Below, piece after piece: positions 1 through 8,797 of a stretch of 64,000 bases of DNA. This DNA is from Oceaniferula flava (GTDB taxonomy: Bacteria; Verrucomicrobiota; Verrucomicrobiia; Verrucomicrobiales; Akkermansiaceae), in assembly GCF_016811075.1 (NCBI RefSeq), contig NZ_JAFBGL010000001.1, forward strand, positions 1 to 64,000, written 5' to 3'. Within the stretch, counting starts at the first letter, position 1. Every line of letters begins with the position of its first letter. The notes beneath the pieces are model-generated. The model worked only from the letters and a program-made list of their open reading frames with translations, was not told where the DNA came from and did not search any database. The position numbers and the translations under genes were made by a program.

Positions 1-325
1 ACATGCCATACAGCCTGACATGGTATACAACGCATGCCGGTCTGACACAGCGATGTGTTGGAATGCACCATAACTTGGAAACTCGCGCTGAATTCGGCCA
101 CAAAGGCTAACTGGAAAGTTGAACATAACCGAGCCCCTTTGCCCGTTAATTAACCTTTAACCGAATAGATGGTAGACCGGCAAGGTTGATTGCTCACCGG
201 GTGCGGGATGATCGGACGCTCTCGCTGGCTGTTTCATCAGCGTCTACTTACCAATTTATCCGATCTATCGTGTGTAAAGAGCTTTGCTCTTGAGCAATGG
301 TGAAGTTGGTTTAATCTTGTCGATC
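1..325. other. Intergenic, no gene seen
   Basis: No convincing coding frame, RNA gene or repeat is seen before the first secreted protein. The stretch is AT-richer than most of the window and presumably holds that gene's promoter; I cannot place one with confidence. Confidence 0.4.
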
Positions 326-1042
326 ATGTTCCCTCTTAGAAACCTGTTGATCGTATCTCTGATGTTTATTTCTGTGGTAGTTTCTTATGGTGATGAAAAT
401 GAAGCTATTTGGCAGCCAAAGGTGGGAGATAGTTGGGTTTACCAAGTTACTATTGATGTTCCCAAGGGTTCTAAGCTTCCTGATAATGTTGAAGGCCAGA
501 GGATTGAAGAACTTGAGGATAAGCAACGGGCTTCATTTATCCAAACTACAGTTTATAAAGGAGTGCAGGAAATGTCCGAGGGGGGCGCTGAGGCACATGC
601 ATTTTTTGTTTCTAACGGAAAACAACTTCAGGAAATTCAATTTATGAAAATCACTCCGACGTCCGTGGAAGCTATGGGGCTCAAGCCGGAGGGTAAGGAG
701 CCTCAAGATGTGAAACCATTGAGTAGGGCCATCCCTTTGGTTATGTCGGACTGGAAGGGTGGCGAGGCTTTTCCATTCATGATGGATCATGTGGAAAATG
801 GTGCGAAAATGCGTATGATTCGCAAGTTCAAGGTTTTGGGGTGGGAAACTTTAGAGACCAAAGCTGGCAAGTTTCAAGCTCTTCACGTGCTAGTCACCGG
901 GAAAAATGGACCTATTGAACTTAACCGGAGTTATTGGTTCTCACCAGGCAATGGTTTTATCAAAGAGGTGAAAAAATATTACGCAGGTGAGCAAACAATT
1001 TTCACCCAAACGCGAGTTCTTAAAAAAATGGGGAATAAGTAA
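326..1042 (+). CDS. Secreted protein of unknown function
   Basis: Not recognised as a named family. I start it at the ATG at 326, because translation from there gives a classic signal peptide (MFPLRNLLIVSLMFISVVVS, cleavage near the following YG-D); an upstream in-frame start at 284 would add 14 residues before it. The mature part of about 215 residues is mainly beta-type sequence with a WSYVYQV-like start and a SYWFSPGNGFIKEV stretch, as in periplasmic proteins that form a single beta-sheet domain. No cysteine pair or catalytic motif is visible. The gene is AT-richer than its neighbours, which may mean later acquisition. It converges on the TetR gene with only a few bases between them. Confidence 0.6.
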   Translation: MFPLRNLLIVSLMFISVVVSYGDENEAIWQPKVGDSWVYQVTIDVPKGSKLPDNVEGQRIEELEDKQRASFIQTTVYKGVQEMSEGGAEAHAFFVSNGKQLQEIQFMKITPTSVEAMGLKPEGKEPQDVKPLSRAIPLVMSDWKGGEAFPFMMDHVENGAKMRMIRKFKVLGWETLETKAGKFQALHVLVTGKNGPIELNRSYWFSPGNGFIKEVKKYYAGEQTIFTQTRVLKKMGNK

Positions 1043-1047
1043 GTTCC

Positions 1048-1650
1048 CTACGACTCACAGCCATTGAGAAACAGGTCGACGGTTGACTCCGCGATCTGAA
1101 GAAGCTCTTTTTTTGTCGGTGGTGATTCGATGCCAAAGAATTGCGGCCAAAAGACAAATTCCATGAGCAGTCCGGAGAATTGTCGGCTCAATGTCTGTAT
1201 AGCTATTGTTTTGATAGCTCCAGCTTGGGCTGCATCTGCTAGCCAGAGTTCGAAGCCGTTGGCGTCGCAGCGAATACGCTGAAACGTCTCTGCTGAGAGT
1301 CCTGGGTTTCTCACACGTTCTGGCAAGATCACCTTGCAGAGAGCAATGAATTTTGGGCTCATACTGAGCTCGATTTTCTTTTTGGCAAAATCGAGTAATT
1401 GTTCACGAAGTGTGATCGCTGGATCGAAAGGCTCTGGCACAACGTTCGTGACGGAATCACACAGCTGCTTACTAATTTCCTGAAACAGAGCCTCTTTACT
1501 TTCAAAATGATTATACACCGTCCGTTTAGATACTTTGGCCCTAGAGGCGATGGAATCCATGTTCGAACAATTGTATCCAGATATCTGAAATTCCTTAATG
1601 GCTGCTTGCACAATTGCGGCTCGCTTTTTTTGACTAAGTGTAAGGTTCAT
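1048..1650 (-). CDS. TetR/AcrR-family repressor, probably of the adjacent RND operon
   Basis: The start at 1650 (MNLTLSQKK) places the helix-turn-helix at residues about 12-55, with the TetR-typical core IASRAKVSKRTVYNHFESKE. A longer frame upstream has no domain content and would cover the operator. The remaining 140 residues are the usual alpha-helical ligand-binding and dimerisation part; total length of 200 aa is normal for the family. It is divergent from the efflux operon, and two inverted repeats lie between them. By analogy with AcrR and MexL-type regulators it most likely represses the pump and itself and is released by a pump substrate. That role is inference; the family call is firm. 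Confidence 0.85.
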   Translation of the reverse strand: MNLTLSQKKRAAIVQAAIKEFQISGYNCSNMDSIASRAKVSKRTVYNHFESKEALFQEISKQLCDSVTNVVPEPFDPAITLREQLLDFAKKKIELSMSPKFIALCKVILPERVRNPGLSAETFQRIRCDANGFELWLADAAQAGAIKTIAIQTLSRQFSGLLMEFVFWPQFFGIESPPTKKELLQIAESTVDLFLNGCES

Positions 1651-1690
1651 GGGGTATTTCGGGTAATTTTCGCCAGACGGCTGATAAATA

Positions 1691-1731
1691 AGTAGACTTT
1701 TAAGTTTACTTTGTCGAGAGCTAAAGTAAAC
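1691..1731. promoter_or_regulatory. Overlapping inverted repeats, putative TetR operator
   Basis: GTTTACTTT at 1704-1712 is followed after 10 bp by its perfect complement AAAGTAAAC at 1723-1731. A second, nearly perfect palindrome, AGTAGACTT-TT-AAGTTTACT, covers 1691-1710 and shares the middle half-site. The three half-sites lie between the divergent tetR and efflux genes, where an autoregulatory operator is expected. Confidence 0.65.
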
Positions 1732-1780
1732 CCACCAGTGTAACCCGCCCAGCGGAACAGAAGAAATCAAGCATTTGACC

Positions 1781-3193
1781 ATGACGAACCACTTATCATT
1801 TTTCGGAGCAGGAGCAGTATTGAGTATTACGATAGGGCTAAGCGGGTGCCAGATTCCTAGTTCGGACCTAGCCAAACCAACGGCTCCTACTCCGGCTCAT
1901 TATCAGCATGCTTCAAGTAAGAATGGTAAGCGCCAAGCGAAGAGCGATCAATGGTGGCTGGCATTTGGTGACTCACGTTTAAACTCTCTGATGAGCCAAG
2001 TGCGTGACAGTAACCGAGACTTGCGTGGTGGTATGAAGCGAGTTGAACAAGCTCGAGCCTTGGTAATTTCCACACGCTCAGGTCGTATACCACAAGTTTC
2101 ATCCAGTTCGAGTGCCCTACGGAACGGTATTTCCGGTGAGGTCGTTCGTAGCACAGCAGGAAAGACGGACGGCTATACCCGGAATCTCTATTCACTTCCT
2201 GTATCGGTGGATTGGGAACTCGATTTATTCGGGAGGATTCGCAAAGGTGAGGCCGCAGCTCAGGCCGATGTGCAAGCGGCTGAGGAAGATTACTTGGCTC
2301 TGCGGTTATCGTTGGAAACGCAAGCAGCTACATCCTATTTCACTCTGCGAGCTCTCGACAGTGAGATCGCTATTGTGAGGGAGGGTGTTGTAAGCCGGAA
2401 AGCCTCTTTGAAATTAGCAAACGATCGCCGTGAACTCGGAGTCGTCAGTGAATTGGATGTTGCGCAGGCTCAAGCTTTGTTAGCTAGTAGTGAGGCTGAT
2501 CTTGCAGCGTTACTACGTGAGCGAGCAGCCCAGGAAGCATCACTCGCAGTTTTGGTTGGAAAGCCAGCATCGAACTTTTCGGTTGCAGCCCGGCGTCTTA
2601 CAGGCAGACCTCCATCCATTCCTGCTGGACTTCCTTCTGAGTTAGCTCGTTCCCGACCTGACATCCGTCGTGTTGAAAGACTTTTAGCTGCTGAAAATGC
2701 ACGTGTCGGCGTCGCAGTTGCAGCTTTCTATCCATCCATCAGTCTAAATGGTAACGTTGGGGTGCAGGCATCTGATATTTCCGATATGTTCACGAAAGGG
2801 GCTCGTTACTGGGGGATTGGGCCAAGTGTGTATTTGCCAATCTTCACCGGCGGTCAGAACAAGGCGAACTTGCAGCGCTCCAAGGCGCGCTACGAGGAGG
2901 TGCTTGAGCTCTATCAACAGACTGTGCTTGAAAGTTTGGCCGAAGTTGAAACCGCATTGTCGGCGGTGAAACATTATCGTCGTCAAGTGTCGGCCCAGAG
3001 CCGCGTGGTGACAGCTTCCAATGAGGCAAGGAACATTGCCAAAGCTCAATACGAAGGGGGCACGGTGAACTATCTGAATGTGTTAGATGCCGAACGCACA
3101 GCACTCAATGGTGAACGAGAGCAGGCCCGTCTGAAGGGAGCTGAGTATATCAATGCCGTGCAGCTCATCCGTGCTTTGGGCGGACGTTGGTAG
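1781..3193 (+). CDS. RND efflux outer-membrane factor lipoprotein (OprM/NodT family)
   Basis: Outer-membrane channel of a tripartite efflux pump. The ATG at 1781 gives a lipoprotein signal with lipobox LSGC (Cys about 23); an in-frame TTG six bases upstream is the alternative. The body has the two TolC-type repeats: coiled-coil helices about 60-210 and 270-460, with the family stretches WWLAFGD near the N-terminus, PVSVDWELDLFGRIR, and SRPDIRRVERLLAAENARVGVA before the second repeat. Length of about 470 aa fits NodT/OprM. It leads an operon with the adaptor (32 bp gap) and the pump (36 bp gap). Gene order OMF-MFP-RND differs from the common MFP-RND-OMF. Confidence 0.92.
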   Translation: MTNHLSFFGAGAVLSITIGLSGCQIPSSDLAKPTAPTPAHYQHASSKNGKRQAKSDQWWLAFGDSRLNSLMSQVRDSNRDLRGGMKRVEQARALVISTRSGRIPQVSSSSSALRNGISGEVVRSTAGKTDGYTRNLYSLPVSVDWELDLFGRIRKGEAAAQADVQAAEEDYLALRLSLETQAATSYFTLRALDSEIAIVREGVVSRKASLKLANDRRELGVVSELDVAQAQALLASSEADLAALLRERAAQEASLAVLVGKPASNFSVAARRLTGRPPSIPAGLPSELARSRPDIRRVERLLAAENARVGVAVAAFYPSISLNGNVGVQASDISDMFTKGARYWGIGPSVYLPIFTGGQNKANLQRSKARYEEVLELYQQTVLESLAEVETALSAVKHYRRQVSAQSRVVTASNEARNIAKAQYEGGTVNYLNVLDAERTALNGEREQARLKGAEYINAVQLIRALGGRW

Positions 3194-3225
3194 AAGCTTT
3201 ATAACTTATAAATAGTAATTAGATC

Positions 3226-4380
3226 ATGAAACAATTAATCTGGATGACCTCCGCAGCAGCAATCTCTTTGGTAGCGAGCTGTGATAAGAAAGCAGCCCAA
3301 CAAGGTGCGGCACCACCCAAGGCGTTGGTTGAATTTGTGCACCCTGAAAAAAAGGAAATCATCGATTGGGATGAATACAACGGACGCCTTGAGGCCATGG
3401 AAAGTGTCGAAGTCCGCGCCAGGGTGGGTGGCATGTTAGAGGAGATCCATTTCACGGATGGACAAATGGTCGAAAAAGGAGATCTGCTATTCACCATTGA
3501 TGCCAAGCCTTTTGCCGCAGCTCTAGCAGCAGCCGAAGCTGACCTTGCGCAGGCAGAATCAGCCAGAAATTTGGCTAAAACGAACTTCGAACGTGGCCAG
3601 AAGCTGCTGTCGCGCAACGCGATTTCAAAAGAAGAAGCCGACATCCGCTCCGGCGATTTCACCGTGGCCGAGGCTCGAGTGCAGGCAGCCAAAGCGCGTG
3701 TCGAAACAGCTAAACTCGATACCGATTATACCAAAGTGAGAGCGCCTATCGGTGGTCGTATCTCAGATCACTATGTTTCCACCGGCAACTTGATTAGCGG
3801 TGGTTCTGCTCAGTCGACCTTGCTGACCCGGATTGTTTCGGTGAACCCGATCTATTGTCGGATCGATGCTGATGAAGCCTCCGTGCTGAAATACATGCGT
3901 CTCGATCAAGAAGGTAAACGTAAATCCGCTAGAGATCACAAAGTGCAAGCGCAGCTCGCGATCACTGGCGATCAGGGCTACCCGAGAGAAGGATACGTGG
4001 ACTTCGTTGATAACTCACTGAACCCGGAGACTGCAACACTTCGTGCACGGACTATTTTTGAGAATAAGGACGGTCTACTCGTTCCTGGAATGTTTGCCAA
4101 AGTCAGGCTGCCTGGCAGTGGCAAGTTTATGGCCACCTTGGTGCCTGAGATTGCCATCCAGACGCAACAAGACTTTACCTTCCTGCTGACGGTGGATGGC
4201 AACGAAACGGTCAAGGTGGTGCCAGTCGAATTAGGGCCAACCTATGGAGACATGAGAGCCATCAATGGCGAGCTTCCGGCTGATCTACGCGTCATTGTTT
4301 CAGGCATCACCGGTGCCCGACCGGGAGCTTCGGTGCAGGCAATTCCCTTCGAAGACGATCAAGCTACTGCTGGGAAATAG
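3226..4380 (+). CDS. RND efflux periplasmic adaptor lipoprotein (AcrA/MexA family)
   Basis: Membrane-fusion protein linking the inner-membrane pump to the outer-membrane channel. The N-terminus is a lipoprotein signal with lipobox LVASC (Cys19). A split biotinyl-lipoyl domain is visible as VRARVGGMLEEIHFTDGQMVEKGDLLF (about 66-92) and TKVRAPIGGRIS (about 170-181), separated by an alpha-hairpin rich in Ala and Glu that contacts the channel. The beta-barrel and membrane-proximal domains follow. Length of 384 aa is normal. It is transcribed with the preceding OMF and the following pump. Confidence 0.93.
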   Translation: MKQLIWMTSAAAISLVASCDKKAAQQGAAPPKALVEFVHPEKKEIIDWDEYNGRLEAMESVEVRARVGGMLEEIHFTDGQMVEKGDLLFTIDAKPFAAALAAAEADLAQAESARNLAKTNFERGQKLLSRNAISKEEADIRSGDFTVAEARVQAAKARVETAKLDTDYTKVRAPIGGRISDHYVSTGNLISGGSAQSTLLTRIVSVNPIYCRIDADEASVLKYMRLDQEGKRKSARDHKVQAQLAITGDQGYPREGYVDFVDNSLNPETATLRARTIFENKDGLLVPGMFAKVRLPGSGKFMATLVPEIAIQTQQDFTFLLTVDGNETVKVVPVELGPTYGDMRAINGELPADLRVIVSGITGARPGASVQAIPFEDDQATAGK

Positions 4381-4416
4381 AGTCGAAGAGATTCTAACCT
4401 ATACATATTTACAGTC

Positions 4417-7400
4417 ATGAAACTACCTCAGTTTTTCATCGATCGACCGATTTTTGCTTCGGTGATCTCCATCGTCATCATGCTGGTAGGCGGCATTGCC
4501 TACCTGACCTTACCGGTGGCGCAGTATCCAGAAATTGCTCCACCTACTATTCAGGTGACAGCCAGCTATCCGGGTGCCAGCCCTGATGTTTTGGCCGAGA
4601 CGGTTTCCACTCCGTTAGAGCAGGAAATCAATGGGGTGGAGAAAATGATCTACATGACCTCCCAGAGCACCAGTAATGGAGCGGTGACGATCACCGTGTC
4701 TTTTGAACAAGGCACGGATGTGGATGAAGCTCAGGTGCTGGTGCAGAACCGGGTGTCGCGCGCCTTGCCCAAGCTGCCCGAGTTAGTGCAGCGCACCGGT
4801 GTGGTGACGGAAAAGGCCAGTCCCGATCTTCTGTTAGTAGCGCATTTGATTGCCGATGATGGTGAGTTGAGCCAGCTTTTCGTAGGCAACTATGCCTACC
4901 TGCGAGTCAGAGATGAACTGCTCCGCTTGAACGGGGTGGGCAATGTCACCGTCTTCGGTGCCAGCGAATACAGTATGCGGGTGTGGCTCGATCCACAAAA
5001 ACTAGCAGCCCGGAACCTCACCTCCGGCGATGTTCTTGCGGCTTTGAGCGAGCAGAATGTGCAGGTGGCCGCAGGCACGATCGGTAAGCAGCCGATGGAT
5101 CAATCGATGGCGTTTGAGATGAGTGTGCTGGCCAAGGGCCGACTCAAAGACGCTGAGGAATTTGAACAAATCATTGTGAAAACCGGCGACTCCGGACAGA
5201 TCGTGCACCTCGGTGAAGTGGCTCGCATCGAGCTGGGTTCGCAGGACTACTCCCGTGAAAGTTATCTCGATGGAAAACCGGCAATCGGTATCGGTGTGAC
5301 CCAGAAACCTGGGTCGAATGCGTTAGAAACAGCTCAGGAGGTGGAGGACACCTTGGAGCGTCTGTCTCAAGATTTCCCCGTGGGGCTCAGCCACACCATC
5401 GTTTATAACCCAACCGTTTTCGTCGAGGAATCGATCAACTCCGTTTACCACACCCTGATCGAAGCGGTCTGTCTGGTGGTCATTGTGATTTTGGTATTCC
5501 TGCAGAACTGGCGAGCCTCGTTGATTCCGCTGTTAGCCATTCCGGTTTCCTTGATCGGTGCCCTTGGAGTGATGGCGGCGATGGATTTCTCGCTGAATAA
5601 CCTGACCTTGTTTGGACTCGTGCTGGCGATCGGTATTGTGGTCGATGACGCCATTGTCGTGGTTGAGGGCGTTGAGCGCCATTTGGAAGAAGGCTTGAGC
5701 CCGAAAGATGCCACCAGCTTGGCGATGAAAGAGGTCAGTGGTGCCTTGGTGTCGATGGCGCTGGTCCTCTGTGCCGTGTTTGTTCCCACCGCATTCATCA
5801 CAGGTATTTCCGGACAGTTCTATCAGCAATTTGCCATCACCATCGCGGTGGCCACCGTGATCTCCGCTTTTGTTTCACTGACTCTGAGTCCGGCGATGTG
5901 TGCCATTCTACTGCGTTCGCCAGATGCGAAAAAAGATTGGTTTCAGAAAGGTGCCGATCTGATTTTCGGTTGGTTCTTCCGCCTGTTTAACCGCTTCTTC
6001 AATAAGCTCTCGAATGTTTATGGCGGTATTGTGAAACGAGTGACGCGCTTCGCCGTGTTGATGCTGCTGCTTTACTTCGGCTTGGTAGGTCTCGGTGGTT
6101 TCACCTTCACCAAGGTGCCCAGCGGATTCATTCCCACTCAGGATCAAGGGTATTTAATTTTATCGATCCAGCTGCCACCTGCCGCCTCATTGAGTCGGAC
6201 CCGTGACGTGGTGAAGGAAGCCGGTGAAATCGCTCGTGGCATCGATGGTGTCGGCCACACTGTGGAAATTGCCGGTTTCTCCGGTGCGACCCGCTCGATC
6301 GCGTCCAATGCAGCAGCCATCTTTGTGATCCTTGACCCCTTCGATGAACGCACCGCATCAGGGCGGAACTCGGCCGTGATCTCGGCGGACCTGAAGAAGG
6401 CACTGGCTCCCGTGACGGAGTCGAACAACGTGGTCATCGCGCCGCCACCAGTGCGTGGTATCGGCACCGGCGGAGGATTCAAGCTCATGCTGCAAAGCCA
6501 GGCCAATGGCAGTTATGACGAGCTGGAAAAGGTGACCCAGGAGTTCTTAATGAAGGTCAACAAAGACCCAAGCACGGCCTACGCCTTTACCACCTTCAGT
6601 GCCCAGACGCCGCAGTATTATGCTGACATCGATCGTGATAAGGCGAAGATGATGAATGTTCCGATGTCCAATGTTTTTGAGACCTTGCAAGTGGCCTTGG
6701 GCTCATCCTACGTGAATGATTTTAACCAGTTTGGTCGCTCCTACCGAGTGATCGCACAGGCGGAATCGCAATACCGCGATCAGGAAAGTGACGTCCGCCT
6801 GCTGAGCACACGGAACAGCGATGGCAAGATCGTCCCGCTCGGGTCCTTGGTGAAAATGAACCGGGTGACCGGCCCGGACCGTGTGGTTCGTCACAACCTT
6901 TACCCCACAGCAGAAATCATCGGCATCACCGCGCCCGGCGTGAGCTCCGGCGATAGTTTGGATGCGGTGGAGAAATTGGCTGAACAGCTACCACCCGGAT
7001 ATACTTTTGCCTGGATTGACATCGCCTATCAGGAGCGAGCTGCGGGGAACACAGCCGCGCTGGTATTTGCTTTGGCGGTGGTCTTTGTTTTCCTTCTGTT
7101 AGCGGCCCAGTATGAAAGTTGGGGACTGCCGATGGCGGTGATCCTGATTGTTCCGATGTGTCTGTTCAGTGCCATTGCCGGAGTCATGCTGCGCGAAATG
7201 GATAACAACATCCTGACCCAGATCGGCTTTGTGGTTCTGATTGGCCTCGCTGCCAAGAATGCGATTCTGATTGTCGAGTTTGCCCGCCAGCAGGAGGACG
7301 ATGGGAAAGATCGCTTTGAAGCAGCCATCGAAGCCTGTCGACTCCGTTTGCGCCCGATCCTGATGACCTCCTTCGCCTTTATTCTAGGCGTGGTGCCACT

Positions 7401-7575
7401 GGTTATCTCCACCGGGCCTGGTGCCGAGATGCGTCAGTCGCTGGGAACGGCGGTGTTCGCCGGAATGTTAGGTGTGACCTTCTTCGGCCTGATCTTCACC
7501 CCGGTATTCTATGTGCTGGTTCGCGGTATGTTCCAGAAACGGCGCGATCGCCAAGCCCTGGAGGCCAAAAGTTAA
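4417..7575 (+). CDS. RND multidrug efflux pump, AcrB/MexB (HAE1) family
   Basis: Proton-driven inner-membrane transporter of 1052 aa, close to the length of AcrB. It shows the expected 12 transmembrane helices: one at the N-terminus (FIDRPIFASVISIVIMLVGG), a block around residues 335-560, and a C-terminal block around 870-1035. The proton-relay aspartates are present in GIVVDDAIVVVE (TM4), and the partner lysine in GLAAKNAILIVEFA (TM10). Two large periplasmic porter/docking loops lie between the blocks. Its place in a complete tripartite operon next to a TetR gene suggests inducible export of hydrophobic or amphiphilic toxicants. The substrate cannot be read from sequence. Confidence 0.95.
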   Translation: MKLPQFFIDRPIFASVISIVIMLVGGIAYLTLPVAQYPEIAPPTIQVTASYPGASPDVLAETVSTPLEQEINGVEKMIYMTSQSTSNGAVTITVSFEQGTDVDEAQVLVQNRVSRALPKLPELVQRTGVVTEKASPDLLLVAHLIADDGELSQLFVGNYAYLRVRDELLRLNGVGNVTVFGASEYSMRVWLDPQKLAARNLTSGDVLAALSEQNVQVAAGTIGKQPMDQSMAFEMSVLAKGRLKDAEEFEQIIVKTGDSGQIVHLGEVARIELGSQDYSRESYLDGKPAIGIGVTQKPGSNALETAQEVEDTLERLSQDFPVGLSHTIVYNPTVFVEESINSVYHTLIEAVCLVVIVILVFLQNWRASLIPLLAIPVSLIGALGVMAAMDFSLNNLTLFGLVLAIGIVVDDAIVVVEGVERHLEEGLSPKDATSLAMKEVSGALVSMALVLCAVFVPTAFITGISGQFYQQFAITIAVATVISAFVSLTLSPAMCAILLRSPDAKKDWFQKGADLIFGWFFRLFNRFFNKLSNVYGGIVKRVTRFAVLMLLLYFGLVGLGGFTFTKVPSGFIPTQDQGYLILSIQLPPAASLSRTRDVVKEAGEIARGIDGVGHTVEIAGFSGATRSIASNAAAIFVILDPFDERTASGRNSAVISADLKKALAPVTESNNVVIAPPPVRGIGTGGGFKLMLQSQANGSYDELEKVTQEFLMKVNKDPSTAYAFTTFSAQTPQYYADIDRDKAKMMNVPMSNVFETLQVALGSSYVNDFNQFGRSYRVIAQAESQYRDQESDVRLLSTRNSDGKIVPLGSLVKMNRVTGPDRVVRHNLYPTAEIIGITAPGVSSGDSLDAVEKLAEQLPPGYTFAWIDIAYQERAAGNTAALVFALAVVFVFLLLAAQYESWGLPMAVILIVPMCLFSAIAGVMLREMDNNILTQIGFVVLIGLAAKNAILIVEFARQQEDDGKDRFEAAIEACRLRLRPILMTSFAFILGVVPLVISTGPGAEMRQSLGTAVFAGMLGVTFFGLIFTPVFYVLVRGMFQKRRDRQALEAKS

Positions 7576-7588
7576 TGGATAGGATTTT

Positions 7589-7621
7589 AGTCAGTTGTGA
7601 CAGTATATGTCACAACTGACT
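7589..7621. terminator. 14-bp perfect hairpin after the RND operon
   Basis: AGTCAGTTGTGACA at 7589-7602 pairs perfectly with 7608-7621 across a 5-nt loop. No T-tract follows on either strand, so it may be a terminator of unusual form, an mRNA-stabilising hairpin, or a protein-binding palindrome ahead of glpX. Confidence 0.5.
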
Positions 7622-7657
7622 CTCTCCTAGATTGAGTTCGAGGAGGGCTGTGGGAAG

Positions 7658-8746
7658 ATGTTGGACGTCATGACCAGCTCAGAAAAACCCGCCGATCCAG
7701 AACGCATCATTGAATTTGAATTCCTCCGTGCCACCGAAGCAGCCGCATTGAATGCGATGCGCTGGGCTGGTCGAGGTGAAAAAGAATCCGCCGACGAAGC
7801 CGCCTGTGATGCCATCCGCGGCATTTTCGACCTCATGGATATCCGTGGGGAAGTGGTCATTGGCGAGGGGATCAAAGACGAGGCGCCTGGTCTTTTCAAA
7901 GGTGAAAAGGTGGGCAAGTGGGGGGCTGAGGACTCAGTGTTCGACATCGCGCTCGACCCGGTGGATGGCACCACCAATATTTCCAAAGGCATGCCAAACT
8001 CGATTGCCTGCATCGCTGCAGCCATTCCTGAAGAAGGCAGCGATAGTGCGCTGCAGGACATTCCTGCTTTCTACATGACCAAGCTGGCCTACCCGCAAAA
8101 GGTGCGTTTGGCGTGGATGGCGGATCCTTCACTTCCACTCAGTCTGGATGCTCCCTTTGAAGAGGTGATTAAGCTGACTGCGCGAATTTTGGAGAAGGAT
8201 GTTAGGGATATCGTGGTCATGGTGCTCGATCGTCCACGCAACCAGCCGTGGGTGGATATCACCCGCAAAACCGGAGCCCAGTTACGCATGATTGCCGATG
8301 GTGATATCACCGCGGCGCTGGCTCCAGCATTCGAAGACAGCGGCATCGATCTCTACGTTGGCATTGGCGGATCGCCAGAAGGCGTGCTGAGCGCGGCCGG
8401 ACTACGCTGTCTCGGCGGCGGAATGCAGGCGAAGATCTGGGTGAGCAGTGAGGAGGAACGTGAGAGCCTCATTAAAGAAGGCTGGGGCGATCGCCTGGAT
8501 GAGACTTTCCGCTCCAAGGACCTCGCCCAGGGCTCGAGTATTATTTTCTGTGCCACCGGAATCACCGATAGCCCCTTGCTCAATGGGATCAAGGTGACCG
8601 GTCACCATGTAACAACTCACTCCGTGCTGATGCGTGCGAAAAGCCGCACCGTGCGCTACGTCGAGGCAGTGCATAATCTGGAAGCCAAAACCATCCGGCT
8701 GCGTTCTACCGGTAAGGAGGAGAGCTTGCTCAACCAGATTCGTTAG
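7658..8746 (+). CDS. glpX: Class II fructose-1,6-bisphosphatase
   Basis: Hydrolyses fructose-1,6-bisphosphate to fructose-6-phosphate in gluconeogenesis, using divalent metal. Family signatures are clear: GEVVIGEGIKDEAP (about 65-77), the metal-binding DPVDGTTN (about 100-107), and GGSPEGVLSAAGLRCLGGGMQ near residue 240. The length of 362 aa is slightly above the usual 320-340. A GAGG stretch lies about 15 bases before the ATG at 7658; a second in-frame ATG at 7670 (MTSSEK) is an alternative start. It is a monocistronic gene convergent with the sulfatase gene. Confidence 0.93.
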   Translation: MLDVMTSSEKPADPERIIEFEFLRATEAAALNAMRWAGRGEKESADEAACDAIRGIFDLMDIRGEVVIGEGIKDEAPGLFKGEKVGKWGAEDSVFDIALDPVDGTTNISKGMPNSIACIAAAIPEEGSDSALQDIPAFYMTKLAYPQKVRLAWMADPSLPLSLDAPFEEVIKLTARILEKDVRDIVVMVLDRPRNQPWVDITRKTGAQLRMIADGDITAALAPAFEDSGIDLYVGIGGSPEGVLSAAGLRCLGGGMQAKIWVSSEEERESLIKEGWGDRLDETFRSKDLAQGSSIIFCATGITDSPLLNGIKVTGHHVTTHSVLMRAKSRTVRYVEAVHNLEAKTIRLRSTGKEESLLNQIR

Positions 8747-8758
8747 AGACTTCCTGGT

Positions 8759-8796
8759 CGCTGTGTCCGCCCTACTTCCGCAGGGCTGGCACAGCG
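8759..8796. terminator. Hairpin between convergent genes
   Basis: CGCTGTG at 8759-8765 pairs with CACAGCG at 8790-8796, and GCCCT/AGGGC pair inside. It sits between the convergent glpX and sulfatase genes and could terminate both, though T-runs are weak. Confidence 0.45.
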
Positions 8797-8797
8797 C

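Noticed and set aside
1-283. Integron attC or attachment site because of GTTAA/TTAAC words
   Set aside because: No paired R and L boxes with the required symmetry and no integrase nearby.
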